Shown piece by piece: positions 6,844 through 16,729 of a stretch of 64,000 bases of DNA (within the stretch, counting starts at the first letter, position 1; every line of letters starts with the position of its first letter). The stretch is from the NCBI GenBank assembly GCA_900549475.1, contig UROF01000008.1:1-64000 (forward strand). The letters run 5' to 3'. The stretch is from an uncultured Eubacteriales bacterium (GTDB lineage Bacteria; Bacillota; Clostridia; Oscillospirales; Oscillospiraceae). A program made the position numbers and the translations under genes. The notes under the pieces are model-generated. The model was not told where the DNA came from. It saw nothing but the letters and a program-made list of their open reading frames with translations, and did not search any database.

Positions 6844-9575
6844 TGTCTAATCCGAATATTGCGATGTTGGAGAATGTGATTTCTGCAGCAGTCAGTACAC
6901 AGTATAAAGAAGTTCCCCCCACCGAGGAGGAGTTTATTAATCTGGCGCAGACTATGCGCTCGAATATGAGCGCATTTGCGGTGACGGATGATGAATTTGC
7001 TGACATTCTGGTTCGGCTTCGTGCTTCGATTGTTATTCAGATGGATGTGGGCGTGTTTATCAACGACAGGAATACTCCGCATAAATCTTGGCTCCCGGCG
7101 AGAAGAGCGGATTTAGATTTCTTCTTCTGGAATCGCTATAAAAAGTACCTCGAAGAAATCAAGCATTGGAACCCGCGTGTAACTGCTACTCTGGACAAAG
7201 TTTCCGACGAAATCGTCGATCTGCTTGGCGATCCGGAAAGTAGCGAGCCCTTCCAGCGCCGCGGACTTGTATTGGGGGATGTTCAGTCTGGCAAAACAGC
7301 TAACTATACAGCCATCAGCAATAAAGCTGCTGATACAGGATATAGGATCATTATTGTTCTGGCAGGTATGATGGAAAACCTGCGCCAGCAGACACAGTCT
7401 CGCTTGGATGCCGAGTTCTCCGGACGCAAAAGTGAATACTATCTGGATCCGAAGGCTGAACAGGAAATTAAAAATCTTCCTGTTGGCGTTGGACGCTATG
7501 GCGTGCAGAAGCGCATCGCTGCGTTCACATCTGTCTCTAAGGATTTCGATATAAACGTTCTGAAAAGCAACGACCTGAATCTCCAGAGTGTTTCTGATCC
7601 GGTCGTTTTGGTTGTAAAAAAGAATAAGCGAATTCTGAACAATTTAATCAAATGGCTGTCTAAAAGCAGAGATGACACCACTGGCAAGATTATGCTTCCT
7701 ATGCTGCTGATTGACGATGAGGCTGATAATGCGTCGGTAAATACCCGCAGCGAGGACGACAGCCCTGCTGCTATCAATGCCTGTATCAGAAAGCTGCTTC
7801 ATGAGTTCTATCAGGCGTCTTACCTTGGCATTACTGCAACCCCCTTCGCTAATATTTTCATTAATCCGGAAACGGAAGATGAGATGATAGGCGATGATTT
7901 GTTCCCGAGAGATTTCATCTATTCGCTGGCTCCTCCTACTAACTACATTGGTGCAGACAAGATTTTTGGTGATGAGCCCAGCTTTTCGGATGCACTTATC
8001 CCGCTGCGGCGTGATGAGATGGATTTGTTCTTCCCGTTTACCCACAAAAAGGATCTCGTAGTTGATGCACTTCCGCCCAGTCTGTATGAAGCTATGGCGT
8101 ATTTTCTGCTGTTCAATGCGATTCGTGATCTGCGAGGAGACTACACAGAACATCGATCGATGATGATCCATGTCAGCAGATTCACTGACGTTCAGAACCG
8201 CATCGCCGAGGCGGTGAATGAATGGCTTGTTCAGATGAAATCCGATGTGCAGAATTATGCTGCACTGCCTTCTGCCCAACGTGAGAAAATCAGCAATCTT
8301 CGTTACCTCCGCAAAGTTTGGGACAAGCATAAATTGGAAGCGATCAGCGGCGTGAGTTGGGATGAAATATGTACGAAATACCTCAATCGAGCTGTCGCTC
8401 CTATTGCAGTACGGGCTGTAAACCAGAAGACCGGTGCAACCAGTTTGGACTATTTCAATCATAAAGATGATGGCCTCAGGGCAATTGCAATTGGCGGAAA
8501 CAGCCTGTCCAGAGGATTGACCTTGGAAGGTTTAGGTGTCAGCTATTTCTATCGCAGATCGCAGATGTATGATACCCTTCTGCAGATGGGACGGTGGTTC
8601 GGCTATCGTCCGAACTACGACGATCTTTTCCGCATTTGGATGTCCGAAGAGGCGATTGACTGGTATGGATATATCACGAGAGCGGCCAATGAACTTAAGG
8701 ACGAAATTGCAAAGATGAAACTGGCGAACCAGACACCGATGGAATTCGGTTTAAAGGTTCGTCAGGATCCGAATTCGCTGATTGCGACAGCGCGCAACAA
8801 GATGCGTTCTGCCACACAGGTAAGCCGTCCCGTCACTGTCTCCGGTAAGCTTCTTGAAACACCCAGGCTGAAGGCTAATTTGGATATTCTCAAATCCAAC
8901 GAAACTGTATTCAAGGAGTTTGTTGATCATCTTGCAGAAGCAGGCACGCGTGATGTGAAGGAAAAGCCTTATTACTGGCGCGGAGTACCCAAGGAAATGA
9001 TTGTACAGCTGCTGTTGGCTTTTGAAACCCATCCGTGGCACTTGGCATTCCAAGGAAGAGCGCTGGCGGAATATATCGATGAGAAAATGGGTAATGAGAC
9101 ATGGGATGTTGCGCTTGTTACCGATGGTGAAGGCTCTGCGTATGATGCTGGATTGAAATACGGAGGCGAGGTTTTGCCGATTAAAGCCACCGAGCGCCGT
9201 ACTGTTATCGCTGACGATAAGATGATTCGAATCAGCGGAACCAAGGTTAAAGTCGGTTCAGGCGGATGCACAAGGGTTGGACTTTCTGAGGAAGAAATCG
9301 AAGAAGCCAAGCGCCGATTCAGAGAGCAAAATGGCGATAAGCATATGTCGGACAGTGCCTATCTGATCAAAGAACGCAGCCCGCTGCTTATGCTGCATAT
9401 TATTGAGACTCGCTTGGATGAAAAGGAGTCTACGAACAAAAATGTTCCTCCGTATTTGTTCGCTCTTGGTGTTGGCTTTCCAGATACAGGCACAGGAGTT
9501 CGTACTGCGAACTATATAGTCAATATGGTAGAGCTTAGAAACTGGATGGATCCGGATGAGGAAGAAGACGAATGA
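6843..9575 (+). CDS. Z1-domain superfamily II helicase-like ATPase
   Basis: A 910-residue protein with the Z1 domain. Walker A is GDVQSGKTANYTA (about residues 140-152), Walker B is LLIDDEADN, then the ITATPFANIF motif, GGNSLSRGLTLEGL, and the arginine-finger segment MGRWFGYRPNYDD. These are the motifs of SF2 helicases, adapted as in other Z1 proteins. In MORC-type restriction systems the Z1 protein is thought to translocate on or remodel DNA together with the GHKL ATPase. The gene overlaps both neighbours (TAATG at its start, ATGA at its end), so it is in the core of a tightly coupled operon. Confidence 0.92.
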   Translation: MSNPNIAMLENVISAAVSTQYKEVPPTEEEFINLAQTMRSNMSAFAVTDDEFADILVRLRASIVIQMDVGVFINDRNTPHKSWLPARRADLDFFFWNRYKKYLEEIKHWNPRVTATLDKVSDEIVDLLGDPESSEPFQRRGLVLGDVQSGKTANYTAISNKAADTGYRIIIVLAGMMENLRQQTQSRLDAEFSGRKSEYYLDPKAEQEIKNLPVGVGRYGVQKRIAAFTSVSKDFDINVLKSNDLNLQSVSDPVVLVVKKNKRILNNLIKWLSKSRDDTTGKIMLPMLLIDDEADNASVNTRSEDDSPAAINACIRKLLHEFYQASYLGITATPFANIFINPETEDEMIGDDLFPRDFIYSLAPPTNYIGADKIFGDEPSFSDALIPLRRDEMDLFFPFTHKKDLVVDALPPSLYEAMAYFLLFNAIRDLRGDYTEHRSMMIHVSRFTDVQNRIAEAVNEWLVQMKSDVQNYAALPSAQREKISNLRYLRKVWDKHKLEAISGVSWDEICTKYLNRAVAPIAVRAVNQKTGATSLDYFNHKDDGLRAIAIGGNSLSRGLTLEGLGVSYFYRRSQMYDTLLQMGRWFGYRPNYDDLFRIWMSEEAIDWYGYITRAANELKDEIAKMKLANQTPMEFGLKVRQDPNSLIATARNKMRSATQVSRPVTVSGKLLETPRLKANLDILKSNETVFKEFVDHLAEAGTRDVKEKPYYWRGVPKEMIVQLLLAFETHPWHLAFQGRALAEYIDEKMGNETWDVALVTDGEGSAYDAGLKYGGEVLPIKATERRTVIADDKMIRISGTKVKVGSGGCTRVGLSEEEIEEAKRRFREQNGDKHMSDSAYLIKERSPLLMLHIIETRLDEKESTNKNVPPYLFALGVGFPDTGTGVRTANYIVNMVELRNWMDPDEEEDE

Positions 9576-10513
9576 AGATTACAGCTGAATATCTCCATAG
9601 GAAATGGAAATCCATCAGCTATTATGATGGCGGATACATACAGGTAGAAGTGAAGCACTCTTTGGAGTGGCATGTCGGCTACAAAGAGATCGATCAGAAA
9701 ACTTTAGTGATTGTATCTGAGAAAGAGCCGGAACTGCTTCAAACTTCAAAATCCATTGCGGTGTCAAAAGGCCGTCGCATGGACGGGAGGTGGGCACTTT
9801 CATTTGCGCTTATGCGAATAGAGCAGGACAGTGTCTTTGAGCTGCTGTGTGCAGATTTGATCGCCTACTCTCAATCTGCAGAGAACGAAACTGCGGCACT
9901 TGCACTGACTGCAAAGCGCTACAAGCAATGGAATAAGCTTTTGGAGCATCAGCGTAAAAGCTTGATGGACGAAAGCAATCGTAAGGGGCTGCTGGGAGAG
10001 TTAACCTATCTTTGCAGTGTAATTGACAGCGGATATCCGATATTCGCTGCAGTGCAGGGATGGGTAGGCCCGGACGGTGCAGACCAAGATTTCATATATG
10101 CTGATGGCTGGCACGAAGTAAAGTCTGTCGGCGTTGCTGCTTCTTCTGTAACAATTTCTTCTTTGGAGCAGCTGGACAATAGTGACCCCGGCGAGTTGGT
10201 CGTCATGTTTATCGACAAGTGCGCTCCGGAACGAGGAGGCGCAGTGTCTCTTGGTGATCAGGTCGATCTTACACTGGCCCGGGTGCATGAAGACGGAGAT
10301 GCTTTATCGCTGTTGGAGAGCAAACTGATGCGGTATGGCTATATCGATCTGCCTGAATACAGAGAACAGAAGTATGTGTGCTCTGGAAGAGCTCGTTTCC
10401 TTGTAGATGCAGACTTTCCAAGGCTTACTGCTGATACTGTAACGCCGCAGATTATTGCCGCACAGTATTCTATTAGTTTAGCCGGTATTGAAGGCTGGAG
10501 AGTTGAGGATTAG
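9572..10513 (+). CDS. DUF4420 PD-(D/E)XK nuclease-fold protein
   Basis: A 313-residue protein of the DUF4420 (PD-(D/E)XK motif) family. The nuclease signature appears near residues 168-185 as GADQDFIYADGWHEVKSV, where the Asp and the E-x-K form the expected metal-binding set. This makes it the best candidate for the DNA-cutting subunit of the operon. Its ATG overlaps the stop codon of the Z1 gene (ATGA). The AIPR gene follows 2 bp after its stop. Confidence 0.88.
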   Translation: MKITAEYLHRKWKSISYYDGGYIQVEVKHSLEWHVGYKEIDQKTLVIVSEKEPELLQTSKSIAVSKGRRMDGRWALSFALMRIEQDSVFELLCADLIAYSQSAENETAALALTAKRYKQWNKLLEHQRKSLMDESNRKGLLGELTYLCSVIDSGYPIFAAVQGWVGPDGADQDFIYADGWHEVKSVGVAASSVTISSLEQLDNSDPGELVVMFIDKCAPERGGAVSLGDQVDLTLARVHEDGDALSLLESKLMRYGYIDLPEYREQKYVCSGRARFLVDADFPRLTADTVTPQIIAAQYSISLAGIEGWRVED

Positions 10514-10515
10514 AC

Positions 10516-12591
10516 ATGGATGCGCAGGAATTCAGAAAAGACTTTCTTGAAAATGTGAAAGCTGAGGCGGCCGCTACCGGAGAGGGTTCCTGCGCTGCTT
10601 TTGTGGGAGCCATGGCTCAGTATCTGATTGAAGCTGAGGTGCTTCCGGATTTCACACCCTCTTTTTATACAAGCACGACATCTACTCGAAAGAGATATCG
10701 AGTGGATGGGTATGTTTTGGATGAATTTGACTATACAATGAACCTGATCATCGCCGACTACGATGGCGCAGAGGAACGAACAATGGGCAAGGCTGCCTCT
10801 TCAACAAATTTTCAGCGTTTGTGTGTCTTTGTAGATCAAGCGTTAAACACCAGGCTCTATAAGGAAATCGAGATGAGTACGCCTTGTGCGGACTTGATTG
10901 ATTTGCTCAGACTTGAAAAAGAGCGAATCCGCAAATATCGTCTGCTTATCTTCACGGATGCAGATGTCAGTGATACACTCAAAAATTTGGATAACCTTGA
11001 TATCGGCGGAATCCCTGCTGAATGTCAGATTTGGGATATCGAGCGTCTGTTTAGAGTATGCTGCTCTGATTTGGGACGTCAGAATATTGAGATCGATTTC
11101 CGTGAGTATATCCCCGAAGGTATTCCTTGTTTGGAAGCAAGCAGTGCGTCAACTGCAGAGTATAACAGTTACCTCTGCATCATTCCGGGCAAGGTTCTCG
11201 CAGATATTTATGATAAATATGGAAGCCAGCTGCTGGAGGGTAATGTTCGGTCGTTCTTGTCTACCAAAGTTGCCGTTAATAAGAAGATCAGAGAAACTAT
11301 TTTGAAATGCCCGTCTATGTTTTTTGCATACAACAACGGTGTTTCTGCTACAGCGATGGATGTTGAGATTGAGCGTTCCGCCAACGGAACCCATATCGTG
11401 AGTGCGCGAGATTTTCAGATCATCAATGGAGGTCAAACAACGGCATCGCTTTCAAACACTCGCCATAAAGACAAGGCTGATCTGAAGGGTATCTATGTAC
11501 AGATGAAGCTTACTGAGATCGACGAGAGCGACATGGATCGTTCTACCGAACTTGTGCGGAATATTTCTCGGTCGTCCAACAGCCAGAACAAGGTCACGGA
11601 TGCAGACTTCTTCTCGACACATCCCTTCCATGTCAGAATGGAACAGCATTCCCGCAGAATTTTTGCTCCTGCAGAGGCTGGTGCACAGTACGAAACAAAG
11701 TGGTTCTATGAACGAGCCAAGGGCCAGTTCCTGCAGGCGCAGATGCGGCTTACTCCGGCAAAAAAACGCCAGTTCCTGCTGCAGAATCCAAAAAGCAAGG
11801 TTATTACAAAGACAGACTTGGCCAAGGTTCGCAATACATGGAACGAAATGCCTCATATAGTCAGCAAGGGTGCCCAGACTAACTTCATGAAATTTGCTGA
11901 GCTGATCGATGAAGCATGGACGGCCAATGATGCGCAGTTCAATGAGCGCTATTTTACTGAAACTGTGGCATTGGTTATCTTGTTCAAGCATTTGGAGGCA
12001 TTAATTCCGAAGCTGCCTTGGTATGAGCAGGGCTATCGTGCGAATATTGTCACCTATTCTTTGGCACTGCTCCATATGTTAATCAGGAAACAGTTCAAGG
12101 ATATGGAGTTGGATTTGCAAAGCATTTGGCTGCGCCAAAGTGTTCCTGAAATCCTTACAAGTGTTTTGGAACGAATCTCCGAACAAGTCTTTTATAAGAT
12201 TACTGATCCTAATCGCCCTACCATCAACGTTACACAATGGTGTAAGCGAGACGGCTGCTGGAAGAGCGTTCAGGAGATTAATCTGACATTGCCTGCGGAA
12301 TTCACCAATGTATTGATTGGAAAAGCCGAAGTGAAAGCGGCAGAAAAAGAGGCAAAGAGAGATCAGAAAATGCTTTCCGAAACGGAAGCACAGGTTAAGG
12401 TACTTGAGTATTCTGCGGATCAGTGGAAAAAGCTGTCTGCATTTGCAATGCAGAAACGCATGGTATCACCTGATGAAAATATGGCGCTGAAATATGCATG
12501 CCAAATCCCTAATAAAATGCCGAGCGGCTACCAGAGTCAACGACTTCTTGCTCTCCTCGAGCGAGCATTGTCAGAGGGCTTTAAGCTTTAA
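10516..12591 (+). CDS. AIPR-family abortive infection/phage resistance protein
   Basis: A 691-residue member of the AIPR family, first linked to abortive phage infection in lactococci. The family signature is seen at about residues 272-315: FFAYNNGVSATA and IINGGQTTASL, followed by VRNISRSSNSQNKV. The biochemical activity of AIPR proteins is not established. They recur in operons with Z1, DUF4420 and GHKL proteins, exactly as here. The gene starts 2 bp after the DUF4420 stop, and the methyltransferase gene begins 21 bp after its own stop. Confidence 0.9.
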   Translation: MDAQEFRKDFLENVKAEAAATGEGSCAAFVGAMAQYLIEAEVLPDFTPSFYTSTTSTRKRYRVDGYVLDEFDYTMNLIIADYDGAEERTMGKAASSTNFQRLCVFVDQALNTRLYKEIEMSTPCADLIDLLRLEKERIRKYRLLIFTDADVSDTLKNLDNLDIGGIPAECQIWDIERLFRVCCSDLGRQNIEIDFREYIPEGIPCLEASSASTAEYNSYLCIIPGKVLADIYDKYGSQLLEGNVRSFLSTKVAVNKKIRETILKCPSMFFAYNNGVSATAMDVEIERSANGTHIVSARDFQIINGGQTTASLSNTRHKDKADLKGIYVQMKLTEIDESDMDRSTELVRNISRSSNSQNKVTDADFFSTHPFHVRMEQHSRRIFAPAEAGAQYETKWFYERAKGQFLQAQMRLTPAKKRQFLLQNPKSKVITKTDLAKVRNTWNEMPHIVSKGAQTNFMKFAELIDEAWTANDAQFNERYFTETVALVILFKHLEALIPKLPWYEQGYRANIVTYSLALLHMLIRKQFKDMELDLQSIWLRQSVPEILTSVLERISEQVFYKITDPNRPTINVTQWCKRDGCWKSVQEINLTLPAEFTNVLIGKAEVKAAEKEAKRDQKMLSETEAQVKVLEYSADQWKKLSAFAMQKRMVSPDENMALKYACQIPNKMPSGYQSQRLLALLERALSEGFKL

Positions 12592-12612
12592 CGGGAGAAA
12601 GAGGAATGTGCC

Positions 12613-14232
12613 GTGTACAAAGTTGTAGACTTGTTTGCAGGAGCAGGAGGCCTGAGCCTCGGCTTCATGCAGACTCAGAAATATGATATAAAAGTAGCCT
12701 TTGAGAACAGTCCTTATATGCAGGATACATATCGCCTTAATCATCCCGGTGTTGAAGTGCAGGGAGATGTCTGTACTGCGGACTATGATGCGATTAAGAA
12801 AAAGTACGGAGAAATAGATGTAGTCATTGGCGGGCCTCCTTGCCAGGGGTTTTCTAATGCGAACCGTCAAAAGAACCATGCTATTAGCCAGAATAATATG
12901 CTGGTAAAGCAGTATATCCGAGCTATTCTCGAACTTAAGCCTAAGGCTTTTGTTATGGAGAATGTCAGCATGCTGAAGTCTGACGTCCATCGATTCTATA
13001 TGGAAGAGAGCGATATTGAAACTGTTAAAAGGTGCGGTATTCCTGTTAAATCCACGCCTCTTCACTTGCTGGATGCGGAGTATGTGTTTGATGGAGCGCT
13101 GGAGATCGTCAAGGATCAGCAGAAGATTCAGCAGTATCTGTGGCCGGAACAGCATTATTTTGAACTGAACGTTATTTACAAAGCCGCAAAGAATCTTGAT
13201 AAAATGAAATCTGCGCTTGAGAAACACAAAAAGAAACTTTGCGCTGCAGCTGCTGACTATGCGAAATCATTTGGTAATAACCACATCTCCCGCGTCTCTG
13301 CAGACGCGTTTCAAGCTGTCTTAAATTACTATTCTGGAGTGCTGGATGCATCTGCACTCAAGAGCAAGATTGAACCAGCGATTATGATTCAGCGCATGCT
13401 CAGCAAGGCACAAGAGATATACGAAAACCACATAGTTGTGGATGCCTATACTGTTGAAGATGGAATTGCGGCGGTGATTCGCTCCTTTGCTGTTTATGAC
13501 TATCTTGAGAAAGTACTGCAAGCGCCTGAGAATGATTATGTTTTGGACAAGGGTGTTCTTTGTGCGGCAGATTATGGTGCACCTCAGAAACGGATGCGCT
13601 TTGTTGTAATTGGCATTAAACGCAGTATTTCCCCCAAAGTTGCTCTGCCTAAAGGCCGTTTCGATGCAGATGAATATCGAACAGTACGCGACGCTATCAG
13701 TGATCTGGAAGATGTTACGCCAGTATTTGACCTCGAAGATGATAAGGACGGTATCCGCATTGAGCGTAAGGACAACCTGAACGAATTAGCCTCTGCTCTG
13801 CGTAATGCTGAAGTTCTTCGAAATCATATTGTCACGAAAACGACAGATATCGCCATGGAAAGATTCCGCGCGCTGAAGCAAGGACAAAACTTCCATGCGC
13901 TGGATGAATCACTTAAAATGAACACCTATACGGATGCGGCACGTACGCAAAATACAATATATCTGAGATTGAACTATGACGAACCAAGCGGTACGGTTGT
14001 TAATGTGAGAAAATCCATGTGGATTCACCCAACACTGGACCGTGCGATCAGCGTTCGAGAAGCCGCCAGACTTCAGACTTTCCCCGATAGTTTTGTGTTC
14101 TGCGGTTCAAAGGATAAACAGTACCAACAAGTAGGCAATGCTGTACCACCGATTATGGCTAAGTCTATTGCAAAAAAGCTTGCGAAAATTTTGAAAGACA
14201 ATTTACCGGAAGGTGAACAGCGTGGCGGATAA
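12613..14232 (+). CDS. DNA (cytosine-5) methyltransferase
   Basis: A 539-residue C5 methylase with its motifs in order: motif I DLFAGAGGLSLGF (SAM binding), motif IV GGPPCQGFSNANR with the catalytic Cys, motif VI as ENVS, motif VIII QKRMRFVVIG, and motif X QVGNAVPPIMAKSIAKKL. It is longer than usual because of about 170 residues between motifs VI and VIII. GTG start at 12613 with AGAGGA upstream. It would protect the host from the linked nuclease(s). It overlaps the Vsr gene, which repairs the T:G mismatches that such methylation causes. Confidence 0.95.
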   Translation: MYKVVDLFAGAGGLSLGFMQTQKYDIKVAFENSPYMQDTYRLNHPGVEVQGDVCTADYDAIKKKYGEIDVVIGGPPCQGFSNANRQKNHAISQNNMLVKQYIRAILELKPKAFVMENVSMLKSDVHRFYMEESDIETVKRCGIPVKSTPLHLLDAEYVFDGALEIVKDQQKIQQYLWPEQHYFELNVIYKAAKNLDKMKSALEKHKKKLCAAAADYAKSFGNNHISRVSADAFQAVLNYYSGVLDASALKSKIEPAIMIQRMLSKAQEIYENHIVVDAYTVEDGIAAVIRSFAVYDYLEKVLQAPENDYVLDKGVLCAADYGAPQKRMRFVVIGIKRSISPKVALPKGRFDADEYRTVRDAISDLEDVTPVFDLEDDKDGIRIERKDNLNELASALRNAEVLRNHIVTKTTDIAMERFRALKQGQNFHALDESLKMNTYTDAARTQNTIYLRLNYDEPSGTVVNVRKSMWIHPTLDRAISVREAARLQTFPDSFVFCGSKDKQYQQVGNAVPPIMAKSIAKKLAKILKDNLPEGEQRGG

Positions 14233-14653
14233 CCATAGCAAAGAAGTCCGAAGCATGAATATGTCCCGCATTCGCAGCACGAATTCGAAACCCGAAGAAA
14301 TTGTGCGCAAGTATCTTTTCTCAAAAGGGTTTCGATATCGTAAGAATGTGAAGAAACTGCCGGGTTGTCCGGATATAGTTCTTCCTAAATATAAAACGGT
14401 CATTTTTGTGAATGGATGCTTCTGGCATAAGCATGATTGTCCAAGATTCGTATGGCCTTCCTCCAATCAAGAATATTGGAAGCCGAAGATTCTAAGGAAT
14501 GTTGAACGAGACAAGAATAACTGCAGAGAATTGTCGAGCAAGGGATGGAATGTTATTACGATATGGGAATGTGAGTTAAAAAAGAAAGTTTTTGAAGCAA
14601 CGATGGAACGAGTCATTTTGCAAATAACGTCAGGGAAGCAACCGGCGGTATAA
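14222..14653 (+). CDS. vsr: Very short patch repair (Vsr) endonuclease
   Basis: A 143-residue Vsr endonuclease, the usual size. The signature lies at about residues 40-68: GCPDIVLPKYKTVIFVNGCF followed by WHKHDCP, with the catalytic Asp and the zinc-binding Cys/His residues. Vsr nicks next to T:G mismatches made by deamination of 5-methylcytosine. The GTG at 14222 has GGAAGG 8 nt upstream and is preferred to the GTG at 14213, which overlaps that site. It overlaps the end of the methyltransferase gene by 11 bp, the classic dcm-vsr arrangement. Confidence 0.95.
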   Translation: MADNHSKEVRSMNMSRIRSTNSKPEEIVRKYLFSKGFRYRKNVKKLPGCPDIVLPKYKTVIFVNGCFWHKHDCPRFVWPSSNQEYWKPKILRNVERDKNNCRELSSKGWNVITIWECELKKKVFEATMERVILQITSGKQPAV

Positions 14654-14668
14654 TTTGAAGGGAAAATT

Positions 14669-16633
14669 ATGCAAAGATCGTATTATTCTGCAAGAATAAG
14701 AGAATTTTTGGATGAAAAACCAGAAACGCTTCTTGGAAAACTTATGGTTTCTGATGAGTTTTCTACTACCGATCTCCAGAAAAATGCATGGCGAAAAGAA
14801 ATAGATATTTTACAGGACCAGTTGCGTTCGGTTGAAAACGGTGATATTGCATTCGAGTACACAATTCCGAGAATGGGTCACCGAATTGATGTAGTGTGCA
14901 TCATTCGCGGTTTGATCTTTTTGCTTGAATTTAAGGTCGGTGACAGCGAGTACAGAAAGTCGACAGCAGATCAGGTTATGGATTATGCTCTTGATTTGAA
15001 ATACTTTCACGAACTGAGTGCAGATCGATATATTATTCCTATCAGTATTCCAACAGAAGCACCTTCTGTTTGTAATGAAGTCAGTTTCATGGAAGACAAA
15101 ATTTCAAATGTGCTCAAATGTATGAAGGACAATATTGGATTAACTATCAACTCAGTACTCTCCTCTGTTCAGGATCAAGACTTATCTATAGCCGATTGGA
15201 TCAATTCCAGGTATGCTCCTACGCCAACTATTATAGAAGCAGCTCAGGCAATGTACCGCAATCATTCAGTGAAGGATATCTCTCGAAATGATGCAGGCGC
15301 ACATAATTTGACGGCTACAACGGAAACAATCAATCAGATAATTGATGACTGTAAAAGAAACCATAAAAAAGCGATTTGCTTTGTAACTGGTGTTCCGGGC
15401 GCCGGAAAAACACTGGCTGGGCTAAATATTGCAAATGAACGTCACAATTTTGATGTAGACGAGCATGCAGTTTTTCTCTCTGGAAATGGCCCTCTTGTAG
15501 ATATCCTTCAAGCTGCATTAGCCAAGGATAGATCAAGCCGCATGGGAATAACGATTGCAGAAGCAAAAAAGGAAACTAAATCATTCATCCAGATTATTCA
15601 CCGGTTCAGAGATGAAGCTCTTACAACGAATAATCCCCCAGCCGAAAAAGTGGCCATTTTCGATGAAGCACAGCGTGCTTGGGATGAAGAAAGCTTAACT
15701 GATTTTATGAAGCGAAAGAAGGGTGTTGATGCGTTTAATCAATCTGAACCGGAATTCTTAATTCGCATCATGGATCGACATCAAGACTGGGCAGTAATTG
15801 TTTGTTTGGTTGGAGGCGGTCAGGAAATATATAATGGCGAAGCAGGAATTATTGATTGGTTCAGAGCTTTGCAGAAGAAATTTAGAAATTGGCATATTTA
15901 TCTTTCAGACAATATAACCGATTCTGAGTATGTTGGAAACTCTTCAATTGAAGAATTGCTGACGGGATGTTCATACAGCCTTAGACCTGCTTTGCATCTG
16001 GGAGTTTCTCTGCGTTCTTTCCGAAGTGAGAAACTGGCCGAGTTTGTAAAGCTGCTTCTTGATAATGAACCTAGCGCTGCAGCTGCCGTTTATTCAGAAC
16101 TAAGTATACATTACCCTATTATATTGACTCGTGACTTAGACAAAGCAAAAGAATGGATTCACAAGAAGGCAAGAGGAACTGAGCGATATAGGTTATTGGC
16201 CAGTTCTGAGGGAAAACGTCTGCGCGGCATTGGCATTTGGGTTCCATCTGTTATTAACCCTGTGGGATGGTTTTTGAATGAAAAAGACGATGTGGATTCG
16301 TCATACTTCTTCGAAGTGGCTGCTTCTGAATTCAAGGTACAAGGTCTTGAAATAGATTATAGTATACTTGCATGGGATGCAGATCTGCGCCGGTCTGGCA
16401 AAGGTTTTGACTATTTCAAATTTAGAGGAACTCGTTGGAATCACGTAAATAATATGCAGCAGCAAAAGTATTTAAAGAATGCATACCGCGTTCTGATGAC
16501 AAGAGCACGTCAAGGTATGATAATATTTGTGCCGAGCGGCACAGATCCAGAGGATGATCCAACGAGAGATTCTGCCTTTTATGATGATATCTACAAATAC
16601 CTGCGAAGTTGCGGAATTAAAGAACTCATGTAG
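14669..16633 (+). CDS. DUF2075 helicase with N-terminal PD-(D/E)XK-like domain
   Basis: A 654-residue protein. Residues 60-95 contain HRIDVV...FLLEFKVG, a D-x(n)-E-x-K pattern typical of PD-(D/E)XK nucleases. From residue 230 comes a P-loop ATPase of the DUF2075 (Schlafen-like helicase) family: Walker A CFVTGVPGAGKTLAGL, Walker B VAIFDEAQRAWDE, and near the C-terminus RVLMTRARQGMIIFVP. It starts 15 bp after vsr and is the last gene of the operon before a strong inverted repeat and new promoter. It may be a second effector, or an accessory defence gene that joined the same transcript. Confidence 0.85.
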   Translation: MQRSYYSARIREFLDEKPETLLGKLMVSDEFSTTDLQKNAWRKEIDILQDQLRSVENGDIAFEYTIPRMGHRIDVVCIIRGLIFLLEFKVGDSEYRKSTADQVMDYALDLKYFHELSADRYIIPISIPTEAPSVCNEVSFMEDKISNVLKCMKDNIGLTINSVLSSVQDQDLSIADWINSRYAPTPTIIEAAQAMYRNHSVKDISRNDAGAHNLTATTETINQIIDDCKRNHKKAICFVTGVPGAGKTLAGLNIANERHNFDVDEHAVFLSGNGPLVDILQAALAKDRSSRMGITIAEAKKETKSFIQIIHRFRDEALTTNNPPAEKVAIFDEAQRAWDEESLTDFMKRKKGVDAFNQSEPEFLIRIMDRHQDWAVIVCLVGGGQEIYNGEAGIIDWFRALQKKFRNWHIYLSDNITDSEYVGNSSIEELLTGCSYSLRPALHLGVSLRSFRSEKLAEFVKLLLDNEPSAAAAVYSELSIHYPIILTRDLDKAKEWIHKKARGTERYRLLASSEGKRLRGIGIWVPSVINPVGWFLNEKDDVDSSYFFEVAASEFKVQGLEIDYSILAWDADLRRSGKGFDYFKFRGTRWNHVNNMQQQKYLKNAYRVLMTRARQGMIIFVPSGTDPEDDPTRDSAFYDDIYKYLRSCGIKELM

Positions 16634-16648
16634 TGGCAGAATTTATAC

Positions 16649-16695
16649 TTATACCCTATTATACCCTTGATTTCGAGGGTATAATAGGGTATAAT
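16649..16695 (+). promoter_or_regulatory. Promoter inside a perfect 19-bp inverted repeat
   Basis: Arms 16649-16667 and 16676-16694 are exact complements (right arm AGGGTATAATAGGGTATAA) around an 8-base loop. Each arm holds a 10-bp unit (TTATACCCTA or its complement) almost twice. A -35 TTGATT (16667-16672) lies 17 bp before a perfect -10 TATAAT (16690-16695), and a second TATAAT lies at 16680-16685. It drives the AAA ATPase gene. The repeat looks like a double operator as well as a possible terminator for the upstream operon. Confidence 0.75.
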
Positions 16696-16729
16696 TCTGT
16701 ATACAGTAGTTTCACCGGGGAGGTGTACC

